Origin: CATQGW01 sp965262235
Lineage (GTDB): Bacteria; Chloroflexota; Dehalococcoidia; Bin125
DNA length: 64,000 nucleotides
Direction of reading: 5' to 3'
NCBI GenBank assembly: GCA_965262235.1
Contig: OZ253504.1
Span: forward strand, 2,666,001 to 2,730,000
Shown here: in pieces, positions 27,001 to 35,072 of the stretch
Layout: the number at the start of each line of letters is the position of its first letter
How positions within the stretch are numbered: position 1 is the first letter of the stretch
The notes under the pieces: generated by a model
Told to the model about the DNA's origin: nothing
The model's database searches: none
Seen by the model: the letters and a program-made list of their open reading frames with translations, nothing else
Program-made: the position numbers and the translations under genes

Positions 27001-29770
27001 TCTCCAGCCTGACCGAATCCTGTTGCGCCGGAATCGTGGCCGTCTCCGGCTTTGCCCCATCGATGAAGGTTCCGCTCTCACTGACGTCCAGGTCCACGAC
27101 CAGCGCCAAATTGTACGAACTCGTCGGGCCGCCGATGCGCCGAAGCGTGACCGCGGCCGCGGTCCCTTCCGCCACGGTGTCGGCGACCGCTTCGATGATC
27201 ACCGTCTGGCGAGCGCTCTGGAAGAAGTACTGCTGGTAGGGCTTGCCGAACCCGAGGCATGCGCCGTCTGCGATATCAGTGTTTGTGCTGCAGGACTCGA
27301 TGTTCTGCCGATGCGCCTCGGTCAGCTCTTCGGTGCGGTACAAGGCGGGTTTCGGCGTGATCCAGTGCTGATATCGGCCGCCCAGGTAGGTGAGCCTGCT
27401 GCCCCTGAACGTGAAGACGGCCTGACGGAACTCCTTGCGGGTCTCGCCGGGGAGGAATCGGTAGAAGCCGCGAAGATATCCAGGAGTAACTTCGTGCGGA
27501 AGCGCGCTCGGAATGTCAAACCCGCTGGTAAGCGTCTCCACATCTACAATAAGAGATACGCTCGTATCGCCTTCGCGCTCCATCGTGAATGTCAGGAGGT
27601 CTCCCTCCGTCACTATCCGGTCAGCGGCTGATGGCTGAACGAACCTGACGAACGGCAGGTCGTTGTCGGTCACCCGCACCGTCGCCTCGGGCGGGGAACC
27701 GATGGCGTAGGGGGCATCGGCGGCGGCGGTCACGGTCGCGGTCACGGACCCGCCGGCCTCGTCGAGGTCATCGTCGTCCAGGGGGACGGTCAGGGTCGCC
27801 TCCCGGTCGCCGGCGTTGAACACCGCCTCGGCGGGCGCCGGGCTTTCGAGGTAGTCGCCCTGTTCGGAGACGGTCACCGCGACGACCAGCCGCGCTGCCG
27901 TGTCCCCGGTGCGGGTGAGCGTGAACGTGGCGGCCATGTCCTCGGTCACCGGGCTGGGACCCGCCGCGATCGAGACCTCGGGCAACGGCTGCCGAGCGAT
28001 GGTCAGGGTCGCGATCGGCTCGGTCGTGAACTTGCCGGTCCCGCGGATGCTGTGGATGGTTCCCCGCGGCGCGGTGGCGTCGTTCGTCATGTAGAACCCG
28101 GTCCCGTCCTCGGTGCCGGCGTCCCAGGGATACAGGTTGACCGTGAGCGACTCCACCCAGTTGCCGCCGGCGTTGAGCAGCGACAGCCCGGCGACGCCGA
28201 CGAACCAGTCGGGGCTGGGGGCGACCATCGTGGTCAGCGTGACCCGGGGATGGCCGGTGGTCAGCGTCACCATGCTCAAGGCGGTCGAGTCTGTTGGGCC
28301 GGGCGCGCCGGAGCTGCTCTTCAGCAGGCTGAGCTTGTTCGCCCCGGCCGTATTGATCTCACCCTCGAAACCGATCGTGGTCCCGTTCTCCGCCACGCCC
28401 TCGACCCACAGCGTGGCCGTTTCGCCGCCGCTCAGGAAGCTCACGTCGGCGTTGTGGACGGCGCCGACCAACTGGGTGAAGTGCGCGCCGCTGGGCAGAC
28501 CATCCGGCGTGACGGCGGTGGTCCAGACGCCCTGGAAGGTCACGTCGTAGAGAGCCGACGAGGGGCCTGAGGCCGCCGGGTCGCTGGCCGGCGGATTAAG
28601 CAGCGTGTCCTCCGCCGTGCGCGTCACGGTGACGGTGTAGGTCTCGGTCGTGACGCCGTCCGCCGCCGTCACCTTCACCTTGATGGGGTTCGCGCCTTCC
28701 ACCAGGTTCACCTGGTGCCCGCTCACGTTGCCGTCGGCGTCGGCCAGTGTGGCGTCGCTGGCGTCGCTGGCGTCGAGGAACGCGGTCGTGGCGCCGCTGT
28801 CGGTGGTGGCCGGCGTGACGGTGATCTGCGTCACCGTGCAGCCCACCCACGTCATGTAGCTCGTCGTGTCGCTGGCGAAGACCGGCGACAACCGGCCTTC
28901 GCTCAGCGTCAGTGTGCTGAGGCTGGCGCCGTTCTGCGTCTGCTGCTGGGTCACCAGGCGGAACAGGGTGAGGGCGTAGGTGGTGGTCAGACCGTCCTTG
29001 CTGACGGGGACCCTGACGGTGTTGGACCCGGCCGCCAGGTCCACCTGCTGTCCGTCGACCGTTGCATCAGCGTCGGCGATGGCGGCGCCGTTCCCGTCCC
29101 GGTAGGCGATGGTGGCGCCGGCGTCGGCGGTGGGCGCGATGGTGATCCGCTCCACCTTCATGGCGGCTCTGTACTCCAGGGTCTCGCTGTCGAAGGTCGG
29201 GGAGAGGGCGACGTTCACGGCGGGATTCCCGTGGCTGACGCTCAGCGCGGTGAGGCTGGGCGGCGCGATGACCACCGGGGCGCGGAGGATGAAGAAACCG
29301 GCGCCGGCCGAGGCCAGCTCGGTGTTGTCGGCGGAGGACAGGCTGACCCGCAGCGTGTAGACGCCCGCCGGACAGCCGGCGGAGACGGTCCCGCTGCGCA
29401 CCTCCGGGTCCTCGTCCACGCGGTTGATGTTCCGGTCAACGGCCAGGCCGCTGCCCTCGCAGCCGTCGGCGTTCTCATCTTCCGAGTCCAGCACGTCGGC
29501 GTGGAAGACGTAGTCGGGGGTGACGCTGTCAGTGTCGTACGCCAGACCACTAAAGGACATGGCGGCGATGATCTCGTTGCCCTCTTGCACGGCGTCGGGG
29601 GCGATGGCCATGCCGATGGTGGGCGCGGCGATGGCAAATGCCGCGCTGGCCGAGGCCAGTTCCACGCCCTCCGCCGAGGACAGGCTCACCCGGACCGTGT
29701 ACTCGCCCGCCGGACAGTCGGCGGAGATGGTCCCGCTGCGGGTCTCGGGATCTTCGTCCACCTGGTACAT
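21053..29770 (-). CDS. Giant surface protein A (Ig-like, Spondin_N, Calx-beta, cadherin, FN3 repeats)
   Basis: 2905 codons open, from the first ATG after lesions in the true N-terminus (see 29881-30087). From the N-terminus: two Ig-like modules with CPAGxYTxRVSLSS; cadherin-like beta-sandwich domains (LSLTLSxGxLxPxF type); a Spondin_N domain at about 27993-28557 (YDVTFQGVW, PSPDWFVGVAGLSLL, YPWDAGTEDG); Calx-beta domains, some with a tyrosine-rich insertion; six tandem modules of about 118 aa (24365-26517); two 108-aa repeats; cadherin; fibronectin III (NTGPPINDYDVRYRRAG); another beta-sandwich; and a Gly/Glu-rich C-terminus. It is very acidic with calcium-type DxD motifs, consistent with an exported adhesin or matrix protein. 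No LPxTG or membrane anchor was seen. The 3' end lies 5 bp from an IS, so a C-terminal anchor may have been lost. Confidence 0.85.
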   Translation of the reverse strand: MYQVDEDPETRSGTISADCPAGEYTVRVSLSSAEGVELASASAAFAIAAPTIGMAIAPDAVQEGNEIIAAMSFSGLAYDTDSVTPDYVFHADVLDSEDENADGCEGSGLAVDRNINRVDEDPEVRSGTVSAGCPAGVYTLRVSLSSADNTELASAGAGFFILRAPVVIAPPSLTALSVSHGNPAVNVALSPTFDSETLEYRAAMKVERITIAPTADAGATIAYRDGNGAAIADADATVDGQQVDLAAGSNTVRVPVSKDGLTTTYALTLFRLVTQQQTQNGASLSTLTLSEGRLSPVFASDTTSYMTWVGCTVTQITVTPATTDSGATTAFLDASDASDATLADADGNVSGHQVNLVEGANPIKVKVTAADGVTTETYTVTVTRTAEDTLLNPPASDPAASGPSSALYDVTFQGVWTTAVTPDGLPSGAHFTQLVGAVHNADVSFLSGGETATLWVEGVAENGTTIGFEGEINTAGANKLSLLKSSSGAPGPTDSTALSMVTLTTGHPRVTLTTMVAPSPDWFVGVAGLSLLNAGGNWVESLTVNLYPWDAGTEDGTGFYMTNDATAPRGTIHSIRGTGKFTTEPIATLTIARQPLPEVSIAAGPSPVTEDMAATFTLTRTGDTAARLVVAVTVSEQGDYLESPAPAEAVFNAGDREATLTVPLDDDDLDEAGGSVTATVTAAADAPYAIGSPPEATVRVTDNDLPFVRFVQPSAADRIVTEGDLLTFTMEREGDTSVSLIVDVETLTSGFDIPSALPHEVTPGYLRGFYRFLPGETRKEFRQAVFTFRGSRLTYLGGRYQHWITPKPALYRTEELTEAHRQNIESCSTNTDIADGACLGFGKPYQQYFFQSARQTVIIEAVADTVAEGTAAAVTLRRIGGPTSSYNLALVVDLDVSESGTFIDGAKPETATIPAQQDSVRLEIPTQEDEEDEVDGSITVRLLPRTADTYTSAEKYEIVPDDAPAARDFGENRVTVTVTDNDLPLITIAADADRVEEGEAAAFTLTRTDLANEAVSVTVDFSTTGNLLSGAVSAAADFAENARTAAVSVTTVEDDIVEADGSLTATLRALTGYRVGAPATVTIEDDDLVIDLALSPDPVREDGPATTVTVTATLESGARSVATLVDLTVSGSGAEGVVGFVPVAPFTLTIQPNAASGQATFTLTPVNDNVDETDETVTVSGAVAAVPSLMVNAATLALTDDDVASHTIALSLDQMEIAEDGGAATVIVTATLNAAARNEETVVNLTVSGSGDADAVDFTPVAPFTLTIPPDATIGTAMFTLTPTDDDVDEAHETITVGGAVTAVPALTVQAATLVLADDDVASDAIALSLDHTEVAEGADATTVTVTARMNAGARTVATELTVSVTGDTATAGTDFAEVISFTLTIPPDAVSGQATFSLAPTDDMIAEGPETLTVSAVEVVDTTQTPTPTPLPVSPATLTLTDDDTASMRIDLSVDRLRVVEGSPAATVMVTAMLDAGSRTVDTVLTVSVLGGTADAGDFTAVAAFPLTIAATQTSGMATFTLEPLADRLEEGDETIVVSGKVTSGPTLPVNSIEITLADVFTPSTEVVLSVKPATVPESVGSSGQLVNVSAEVNQGARTVETVIRVTVSASGVEAAVDFEPVAAFDITIPANNTGGVATFTLQAIDDDVDEEDETITLSGAIAALPGLVVNDVTLMLTDDDDAPGAATLSLDRTEFAEGDAETQVTVTATLSDTARTVATAVSVSVGGGAADTATAGTDFASVAPFPLTIPPNLKSGQTTFTLTPLDDEEDEENETATVSGVVTALPDLTVNAATLTLTDNDQRGITVSPDALVILEGESSTYTVALATQPSADVTVTVSGAAGTDLTVTGPPLTFTRTNWSQPQTVTVAVGHDADASADAAVTLTNTVSGGDYGAVSADIAVTITDDDSPALALSKTVLTLTEGGAAGTYTVALATQPSADVTVTVSGAAGTDLTLTGPPLTFTTSNWSQPQTVTVAARHDDDALADAAVTLTNTASGADYGDVSQDITVTITRAISSDATLSALALSGVSFTPTFAPGETTYTASVAYDVSSTIVTATTKHAGASVVITPVDADTITNGHQLNLDVGDTVISVEVTAEDGNTTQTYTVTVTRGKAAVTISADAAMADKGHNPVFTLTRSPSASDSLEVTVRVSESGRFVIPANEGDQTVTIPADTASATYMVRTVIDNDAWDPHSTVTAAVVAEASSPYTAGSPASASTDLSDDDFPSATAVLTVDPATANEGDSVTVTLIVTTDFEQMPHADAGAITLSTAPDTAQTADYGALSATSFTLEAADFTSVDVGGNPRYQAAYTATVAVVDDNAQEDAEDFSVSMARGSDLHTRVRLGTPASQTVTISANDTPTNAVPTFPSGTVTRRVAENAAAGQNVGDPVAAMDTDTGDELIYSLEGTDEPAFTIVRTSGQIQTKAGVTYNYEARTSYSVTVKVNDGTVDVTKAVTINVTDEQEPPGKPNAPAVSAKPGSSTELDVRWSAPANTGPPINDYDVRYRRAGTSDVFTTATHDGAGTSATVGGLDAGTAYEVQVHARNPEGVGDWSDSGTGTTGAAATTLSSDATLSELTLSGVSLIPAFRSPTTTYRATVDNSVSSTAVTAVTTHDKATQVILIGGVRDLYETPDLALGDNTIEVVVTAEDEVTTRTYEVIVHRRHPAGQGGPRVVIAASKYLVDREGGPGQGGYRERDLYVTLYNLETDATWRGDDAYNGDYATLDYVHRTDVLGADGNSGLADLDLRNDCEGPALFERNHMYMSVDREIRKVNENPENRGGGGGGDCLNAFTVTVTVWTGAVYEAAREAAYAAVYESQGREAAEAEARVRLGAAPHAAQLTCEFDGTANDDFRALLDDGDGDPQRGWDWYYQGYALCTDANADFDPDSAPTIPALNWEPPE
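23735..24360 (-). repeat. Two tandem 324-bp repeats in gene A
   Basis: Two adjacent 108-aa modules share a TYTVALATQPSADVTVTVSG core, then GPPLTF and NWSQPQTVTV. Their DNA is about 90% alike over 200 bp, which points to recent duplication or homogenisation. Confidence 0.8.
24365..26517 (-). repeat. Six tandem Calx-beta-like modules in gene A
   Basis: Modules of about 355-370 bp begin with IxLSLDxxEVAEG and end with LTxxxATLxLTDDD. The start motifs fall near 26500, 26155, 25798, 25430, 25075 and 24720. Each contains a VTVTATLxxGARTVAT strand and an FTLTPxDDxxDExDET acidic loop that would bind calcium in Calx-beta domains. Confidence 0.8.
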
Positions 29771-29880
29771 GTAGCGGTCATTCCCAGGCCGCCGCCCCCG
29801 CAGCCGTCGTCGTTCTGATCGGCCGAGTCCAGGACATCGGCGCGGAAGACGTAGTCGGTGGTGGCGGTGTCGGAGTCGGA

Positions 29881-30087
29881 CTACAGGTTGCCGAAGGACA
29901 TGGTGACGGTGATCGCCGTGCCTGCCTCTACCGGGCTGGAGGGTGACAGGCCGACCGTTACCGACGGCGAATCCTGGGCCTGGGCCGGGCTAGGGGAACC
30001 GGGGGCGGTTAAGAGGATGGCGAAGAGGGCGAGGAAGACGGCAGTCCGCGCCGCCGCAAGTGCGGTTAGGGGAACGTTACGCACCAT
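29881..30087 (-). pseudogene. Signal peptide and first module of surface protein A, cut off by an amber codon
   Basis: The ATG at 30085-30087 (a second ATG lies 21 bp upstream) encodes a signal peptide: MVRNVPLT, a hydrophobic AVFLALFAILLTAP core and a PAQA cleavage site. The mature start (VTVGLSPSSPVEAGTAITVTM) is an Ig-like module. TAG at 29881-29883 stops it. Beyond the stop the frame continues as SDSDTATTDYVFRADVLDS, matching the second module, until a 1-base shift near 29790 moves reading to the frame of the main ORF (YQVDEDPETRSG). The export signal is thus separated from the 2905-codon body by two lesions. Confidence 0.8.
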
Positions 30088-30108
30088 GAGATGGGTTCGT
30101 CTTACCAA

Positions 30109-30501
30109 GAAAGTCGCGAGGGTACCTCAGGTGGCGACCTCGCGATCTCGTGGTTCCTGGTTCCTGGCGGTCGACGAGCCGACCTGAGGCCGCGGCCTGC
30201 TGCAGCGTCCGCCGGTTGGCGCCGAATGGTCCGCCACCGCGCGCGAAGAGAGGATGTGCTGTGGGAGGAGGCCGCTCAGCTTCATGGCCATGGATCTGCC
30301 CAACAAACGCGGCGCCGATTGCGGTGTCGTCGATCGCCATGTCCACTCCGCCCGCCGGTCTGCGATCACGCGAGCATTACCCAACGTGTTCGACATCCCG
30401 ATCCCCATACACGACTGCATGTTCGAGTCGCCCATAGCTGTGGGACAGGCTGCAACGCACCACGACAGCTCTGCCGGCAGCCGCTGCTCGAACGGACAGC
30501 G
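30109..30501. other. Intergenic region with no recognised gene
   Basis: 393 bp between the surface gene A start and the HU-like gene end. Open frames exist on both strands but have no family resemblance or ribosome sites. The promoter of gene A should lie at its left side. Confidence 0.5.
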
Positions 30502-30819
30502 CTACAGCACATCGCGCAACCGCTTGAGCGCCCGGAGCCGCACCTTCCCGCGCGCCCGCGCTGGGCGAGCCGCAATCGTGATGGCCTCACCGGTACCGGG
30601 GTTGCGACCCAGGCGTTCCGCTCGTGCGGCCTGAGGGGAGACCTCGACCTTGACGAGCCCCGCGATGGTGACGGAACCGGGACCGTCGGGCGAGAGTTGC
30701 TCCAGCACCACCTCGCCGAGCGCATCGAGCACGTCGTTTACATCGCGGCTCGTCGCGCCGGTCCTGGACGCAACCACGTTCGCCAACTCTCGTTTGGTCA
30801 AGGGCCGTCCGTTGCTCAT
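30502..30819 (-). CDS. HU/IHF-family DNA-binding protein
   Basis: 105 aa from ATG 30817-30819; an ATG 30 bp upstream is also possible. The fold is recognisable: the N-terminal helices LTKRELANVVASRTGATSRD and VNDVLDALGEVVLEQL, the strand VTIAGLVKVEV, and the DNA-binding arm with RLGRNPGTGEAITIAARPA, matching the HU 'GRNPxTGE' signature. A basic tail (RGKVRLRALKRL) is longer than in standard HU. It acts as a nucleoid protein. It stands alone between two giant surface genes. Confidence 0.88.
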   Translation of the reverse strand: MSNGRPLTKRELANVVASRTGATSRDVNDVLDALGEVVLEQLSPDGPGSVTIAGLVKVEVSPQAARAERLGRNPGTGEAITIAARPARARGKVRLRALKRLRDVL

Positions 30820-31482
30820 CGTCACTCTCGTTTCGTTGTGCTGGTCCATCCGTAGCTGTCGCGCACGGATGTTGAAATCCGGCCGCGACACAGCGTGCGA
30901 GTACTAGCTACAGCCGCCCGCTGCCGTCCGTCATCTGCGTCCCGACACTGACATCGGCATCCGAAACAGTTGGTCCGCTGAGGCGAGTGCTGTTTCGGGA
31001 CGCGTCCAGGCAGGGAGATCGGGCGGTCGACCGCGCCCGATCAGGTTTGGCCGCGGCGGCGGGCTGCGGTTCGGGGTCTTCCGAGCAGAATCGCGTCCGT
31101 TTCAGGCGGTCTCTCATTTGCCTCTCCGGAGACGGCTGCCGCCACTCTGCGAGCGGCGCCGAATCGCCTGGCGCGATCAGACCGCTACGAAACTCGGCGC
31201 TTGCGATCCGGACCGCGAGCATCAGGTTTCGTGGCAGTCCGACGAAGAGGGTACCCGACTCGCATAAGGGCTCTGTGAGATGCAGGTGTGCATGATATGA
31301 GATCTTCTAAGTGCTTTACAGAGCCGCTGAGAACGAACGCGCCGCACCGCACCGGGCGCGTGTCGTACCCGGAAGTGCCTGCAGCCAAGGCAGCGCTGGA
31401 GAGCTCGGTCCCGCCGCAGGCCTGGACCGGGGATCCTGTCTGTCCTGACTCGTTCATCACCCGGTCAGAGGCAGTCATCGTC
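30820..31482. other. Intergenic region with no recognised gene
   Basis: 663 bp. It is somewhat AT-richer around 31280-31330 (catgatatgagatcttctaa). Short frames on both strands have no family resemblance. It includes the HU promoter on the left; the rest may be eroded coding sequence beyond the end of surface gene B. Confidence 0.45.
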
Positions 31483-32382
31483 TTACTCTTCGCCCGGCGC
31501 GGCGGACGCCGCGATCGATGCTGACTCGCGCTTGGCGATCAGGGTCTCGCCCGCGGGCAAGCCGTCACCGAACCTGTTGCGGAAGCCCTGGTTGATGAAT
31601 TCCGGTCCATTCAGGAAGTACGCCACCCAGTCACCATCGTGATGGTGGAAGACGGCGCCAACGCCAAGGCTGCGGGCACAGACCAGCAGTTCATCGACGC
31701 TGCCGCCGCTGAAGCTGACGCGGCTGAGGCGGGAGTCGCTCAGTCCGGTCAGACATTGCTCGCGGCTCACTTGGACGCGGTACACCCTGGACCGACTGCG
31801 GTCCGCGGAAGTTACCGTGATCGTGATTTCAGTCGGCCCATTGAGCGTCAGCCGGCGGTCGTCGCTGGTTTCGCCGTCGGCGCTGGCAGGCTCGATGGCG
31901 ACGGTCGCGCCCTGCTGCATTGGCGCTGCCCGGATCGTGGTGGTCGTCACGCCACTCGCCGCTCGACCTGTGTAGTCGGTCAGCGCGGGCGAGAACTGGC
32001 CGATCTCGACCCCGCTCAGCGCGAGCGAGGCAAGCCGCGCGTCGATCGCATCGGGCAGGTTGTACGTGTAGACGTGGTCGTCCTGTTCGTCGGCGACGAA
32101 GACGACGTCGCCGTCCGACCAGCTCCCGCGCGGGTCGCCGTTGCCGGCCTTGAGCAGCGGCCGGAAGCTGAACTCCAGGTCCTCGTGGCGGGCCAGCGCT
32201 GCATCTTCGATTCGGTAGGCGAAGAGCCGCTTGGCGCCGTCGTCCGAGACCCAGAGCGTGGTGCCGTCCGACCAGAGCCCGCGCGGACTCTTATTGAGCT
32301 TGTCCAAGGGGGGCGGCTGGCCGATCAGCTCCCCGGTCTCCAGGTCGTAGACGAACAGCGCGTCCTTGACGCTGTCGAGCAC
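31483..32382 (-). pseudogene. Surface protein B, C-terminal fragment (beta-propeller blades, beta-sandwich)
   Basis: 300 codons, open after the amber codon at 32383-32385. It continues the propeller repeats of the preceding fragment: LFVYDLETGE, SPRGLWSDGTTLWVSDDGAK and GSWSDGDVVFVADEQDD. A cadherin-like beta sandwich follows (LASLALSGVEIGQFSPALTDY...RVYRVQVSRE) and then a C-terminal domain ending GLPAGETLIAKRE with a Cys pair. TAA stop. The interrupted codon aligns with W or Y in the sister blades (TLWVSD, TLYVAD). Confidence 0.75.
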
Positions 32383-33264
32383 CTAGATCGCCTCACCATC
32401 GGACCAGATGCCGCGCGGATCGCGGTTGTCCTCGTGCAGCTCGAGGTCCCGCTGCTCGAGCCGTTCGCCGCTTTCGAGGTCGTAAGCGAAGAGCTGGCCC
32501 TGGCCGTGGTCAGCGACCCAGACGATCTCGCCGTTGGACCAGACGCCGTGCGAGAAGCGGTTGCGGCGGTCGAGTTCGAACTCGAGCCCGGCTTGCCGCT
32601 CCCCGGTCTCGATGTCATAGGCGAAGACCGCGTCGGCGCCGCTCGCCGAGTTCTCCAACAGCCAGAGCGTCTGGCCGTCGGACCAGAGACCGGTCGGCGT
32701 CTGATGCTCGCTATCGAGCGATTCGATGTCGCGGGTCACGTTCCACTCGAACTCGACCTCCGAGGGAATCGGTACCGGCGGCGGACCGCCGCCGCCGCCG
32801 CCTCCACCGCCGCCGGAGGGACTTGAGCTACGTGCGGTCGAGCGTGTGGTGATGAAGGTGGCGGACTGCACGCCCGCCGTGAAGTCGCCCCCCAACGTCG
32901 CCTGCACCTCGTACTCCGTGGCGGAGGTCAGACCCGCCAGATCGATGGTCGCGCTGGCCGTGTTGGTGTGAGTCGTCTGGGTCGCGCTCCAGGGTTCCGA
33001 GGGCGTCGCGCGGTAGCGCAGGCGGACGGTCTGCGAATCGCCGTTCGGCGCAGCAATGGCGACCGTGGCGGTGGCCTCGGTCCGGGTGATGCTCCCCACG
33101 CTGACACCGGACAGGCTCGGGGGCAGGGTGGTGAAGCTGGCGGACTTGGCCGCTTCCTCCGGGAAGGCGGCATCGTAGGACGCCTGAACCACGTAGTCGC
33201 TGCCAGAGGTCAGGGCGGTCAGCTCGAAGTCGACCGAGGATGCGCCCACGTCCGCGGCCTTCAC
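32383..33264 (-). pseudogene. Surface protein B fragment (FN3-like repeats, Gly/Pro linker, propeller blades)
   Basis: The fragment begins after a frameshift near 33300 and ends at TAG 32383-32385. It carries the last two of a series of about 80-aa FN3-like repeats (VRLRYR, LTSATEYEVQATL), a glycine run then PPPVPIP linker at about 32770-32810, and propeller blades with the pattern P(T/R)GxWSDGxxxWxxD...VFAYDxETGER. The blade motif also occurs near the N-terminus of protein B. Confidence 0.75.
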
Positions 33265-35072
33265 GTCCGCGGCCTTCGACTCGGTGATCCAGGTACCCGT
33301 GCGGTGCGGTAGCGCAGGTGCACATCGCTGTCGTTGGGCGCGCTGACGGCCACCGTGACGGTCGCCTTGTCTTGCGCCTCGCTGCTCACCGTCACCGAGG
33401 TGACGGCCGGCGGCAGGGTGGTGAAGGTGGTGGATTGCGCGCCCGCCGTGAAGTCGCCGGCCAGCGTCGCCTGCACCTCGTACTGCGTGCCGGAGGTCAG
33501 GCCCGTCAGATCGATGGTCGCGCTGGCCGTGGTGGTCTCAGCCGTCTCGGTCTCGCTCCAGGCTCCCGAGGGCGTCTCGCGGTAGCGCAGGCGGACGGTC
33601 CGCTGCCCCCTGCCCGGGTTGGCGATGGTGATGTTGGCCCTGGCCCCCGTCTGGCCGATGCTCCCCACGCTGACGCCGGAGACGCTGGGGCCGGGCGACA
33701 GGGTGGAGAAGACGGTCGACCGCGGCGCGGCGAAGTCGCTGCTCAGCGACGCCTGCGCCTCGTACTGCGTACCGGCGGTCAGCCCCGTCAGCGGGATGGT
33801 CGCGCTGGCCGTGGTGGTGTCAGTCGTCGGGGTCCCGCTCCAGGCTCCTTGCGGCGTGGTGGTGCGGTAGCGCAGGTGGACGGTCTGCGATTCGCCGTTG
33901 GGCGCGGCGATGGCGACCGTGGCGGTGGCCTCGGTCCGGGTGACGCTCCCCACGCTGACATCGGACAGGCTCGGGGGCAGGGTGGTGAAGCTGGTGGACT
34001 TGGTCGTGTCCGGCGGGAAGGCGGCGTCGTCGGAGGCCTCGACCTCGTAGTCGGCGCCCGATGTGAGGCCGCTCAGCGGGAACGCGGCGGAGGTCGCGCC
34101 GATGTTGACGTGGGCGGACTCGGTGCTCCAGTCGTCACCTCCGATACGGTAGCGCAGATGGACGTCGTCGCCGTTGGGGGCGACGACGTCGACCGTGACC
34201 GCGGCCCCGGTCTGACTGACTTTCGCCACGCTGACCGAGTCCACGCTGGGAGGCGCGGTGGTGAAGCGGGCGGACTCGGTCGTGGCCGTCGGGAACTCGC
34301 GGTCGTAAGAGGCCTCGACTGTGTACCCGCGGCCGGAGCCGAGGCCGCTCAGCGTGATCGTGGCGGAGGTCTCGCCGACGCGGACGAACTGGGACTTCCT
34401 GTTCCAGGTGTCGGTCCCCTTGCGGTAGCGCAGGTGGACACCACTGTCGTTGGCGGCGATGACGTTCACCGTGACCGCGGCCCCGGTCCGGGTGATGCTC
34501 CCGACGCTCAGCGACTCCACGGCCGACGGCAGGGTGGTGAAGGTGGCAGACGTCACGCCCGTCGCGAAATGGCTGTCCAACGACACCTCGATTTGATATT
34601 CCGTTCCGGACGTCAGGCCCGTGACATCGAACATCGCGCTGGACGTGGTCGTGCTGGCCGTCTGGGTCGTGCTCCAGGCCCCGGGGGGCGTCGTGATGCG
34701 GTAGCGCAGGTGGATGGTCCGCGATTGGCCCGTGGGCGAGGGGATGCTGACCATGGCCTCGGCCCCCGTCTGGGTGATGTTCCCCAGGCTGAGAACGAGC
34801 GAGTCGTCGTCTTCGATCGTCACCGTCGCCGTGGCGACGGCGCCCGCGCTGACGCCCGGCGGCAACGCGCCGAACGCGAAGCTCACGGTCTCGTCCGGCT
34901 CGGGATCCGCGTCCGCGCTCGTCGCGTCGAGTACGGTCTGTTCGGTCTCGCCGGCCGCGAAGGCCACCACGGACGGGGCCGAGAATTCAGTGTCCGAGAC
35001 GCCGGCGCCCGCCGTCGCCGCGATCGGAATCGCCAGCTCGAACGGGCCCCTGTGGGCGGCGCTCAGGGTCAC
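33261..35072 (-). pseudogene. Surface protein B fragment (Calx-beta + FN3-like repeat array)
   Basis: 604 codons. It opens with the remainder of a Calx-beta domain (LSAAHRGPFELAIPIAA...EPDETVSFAFGALP...TIEDDD). At least six repeats of about 80 aa follow, with the pattern SVGSITRTGAxVTVxV...VHLRYR...W...SATxxLxGLxSGxxYEVxAS...FTTLPP. The frame is lost near 33300, where RTARVPGSPSRR replaces the expected GTWITES, which is present in the next frame. The start at 35072 is only the first ATG after the upstream frameshift, not a real start. Confidence 0.75.

Noticed and set aside
21479..30187. Long plus-strand open frames opposite the giant surface genes (one over 1,200 codons)
   Set aside because: They are antisense to repeat-rich high-GC coding sequence, are Arg/His/Gly/Val-rich and show no domains, whereas the minus strand has clear ones.
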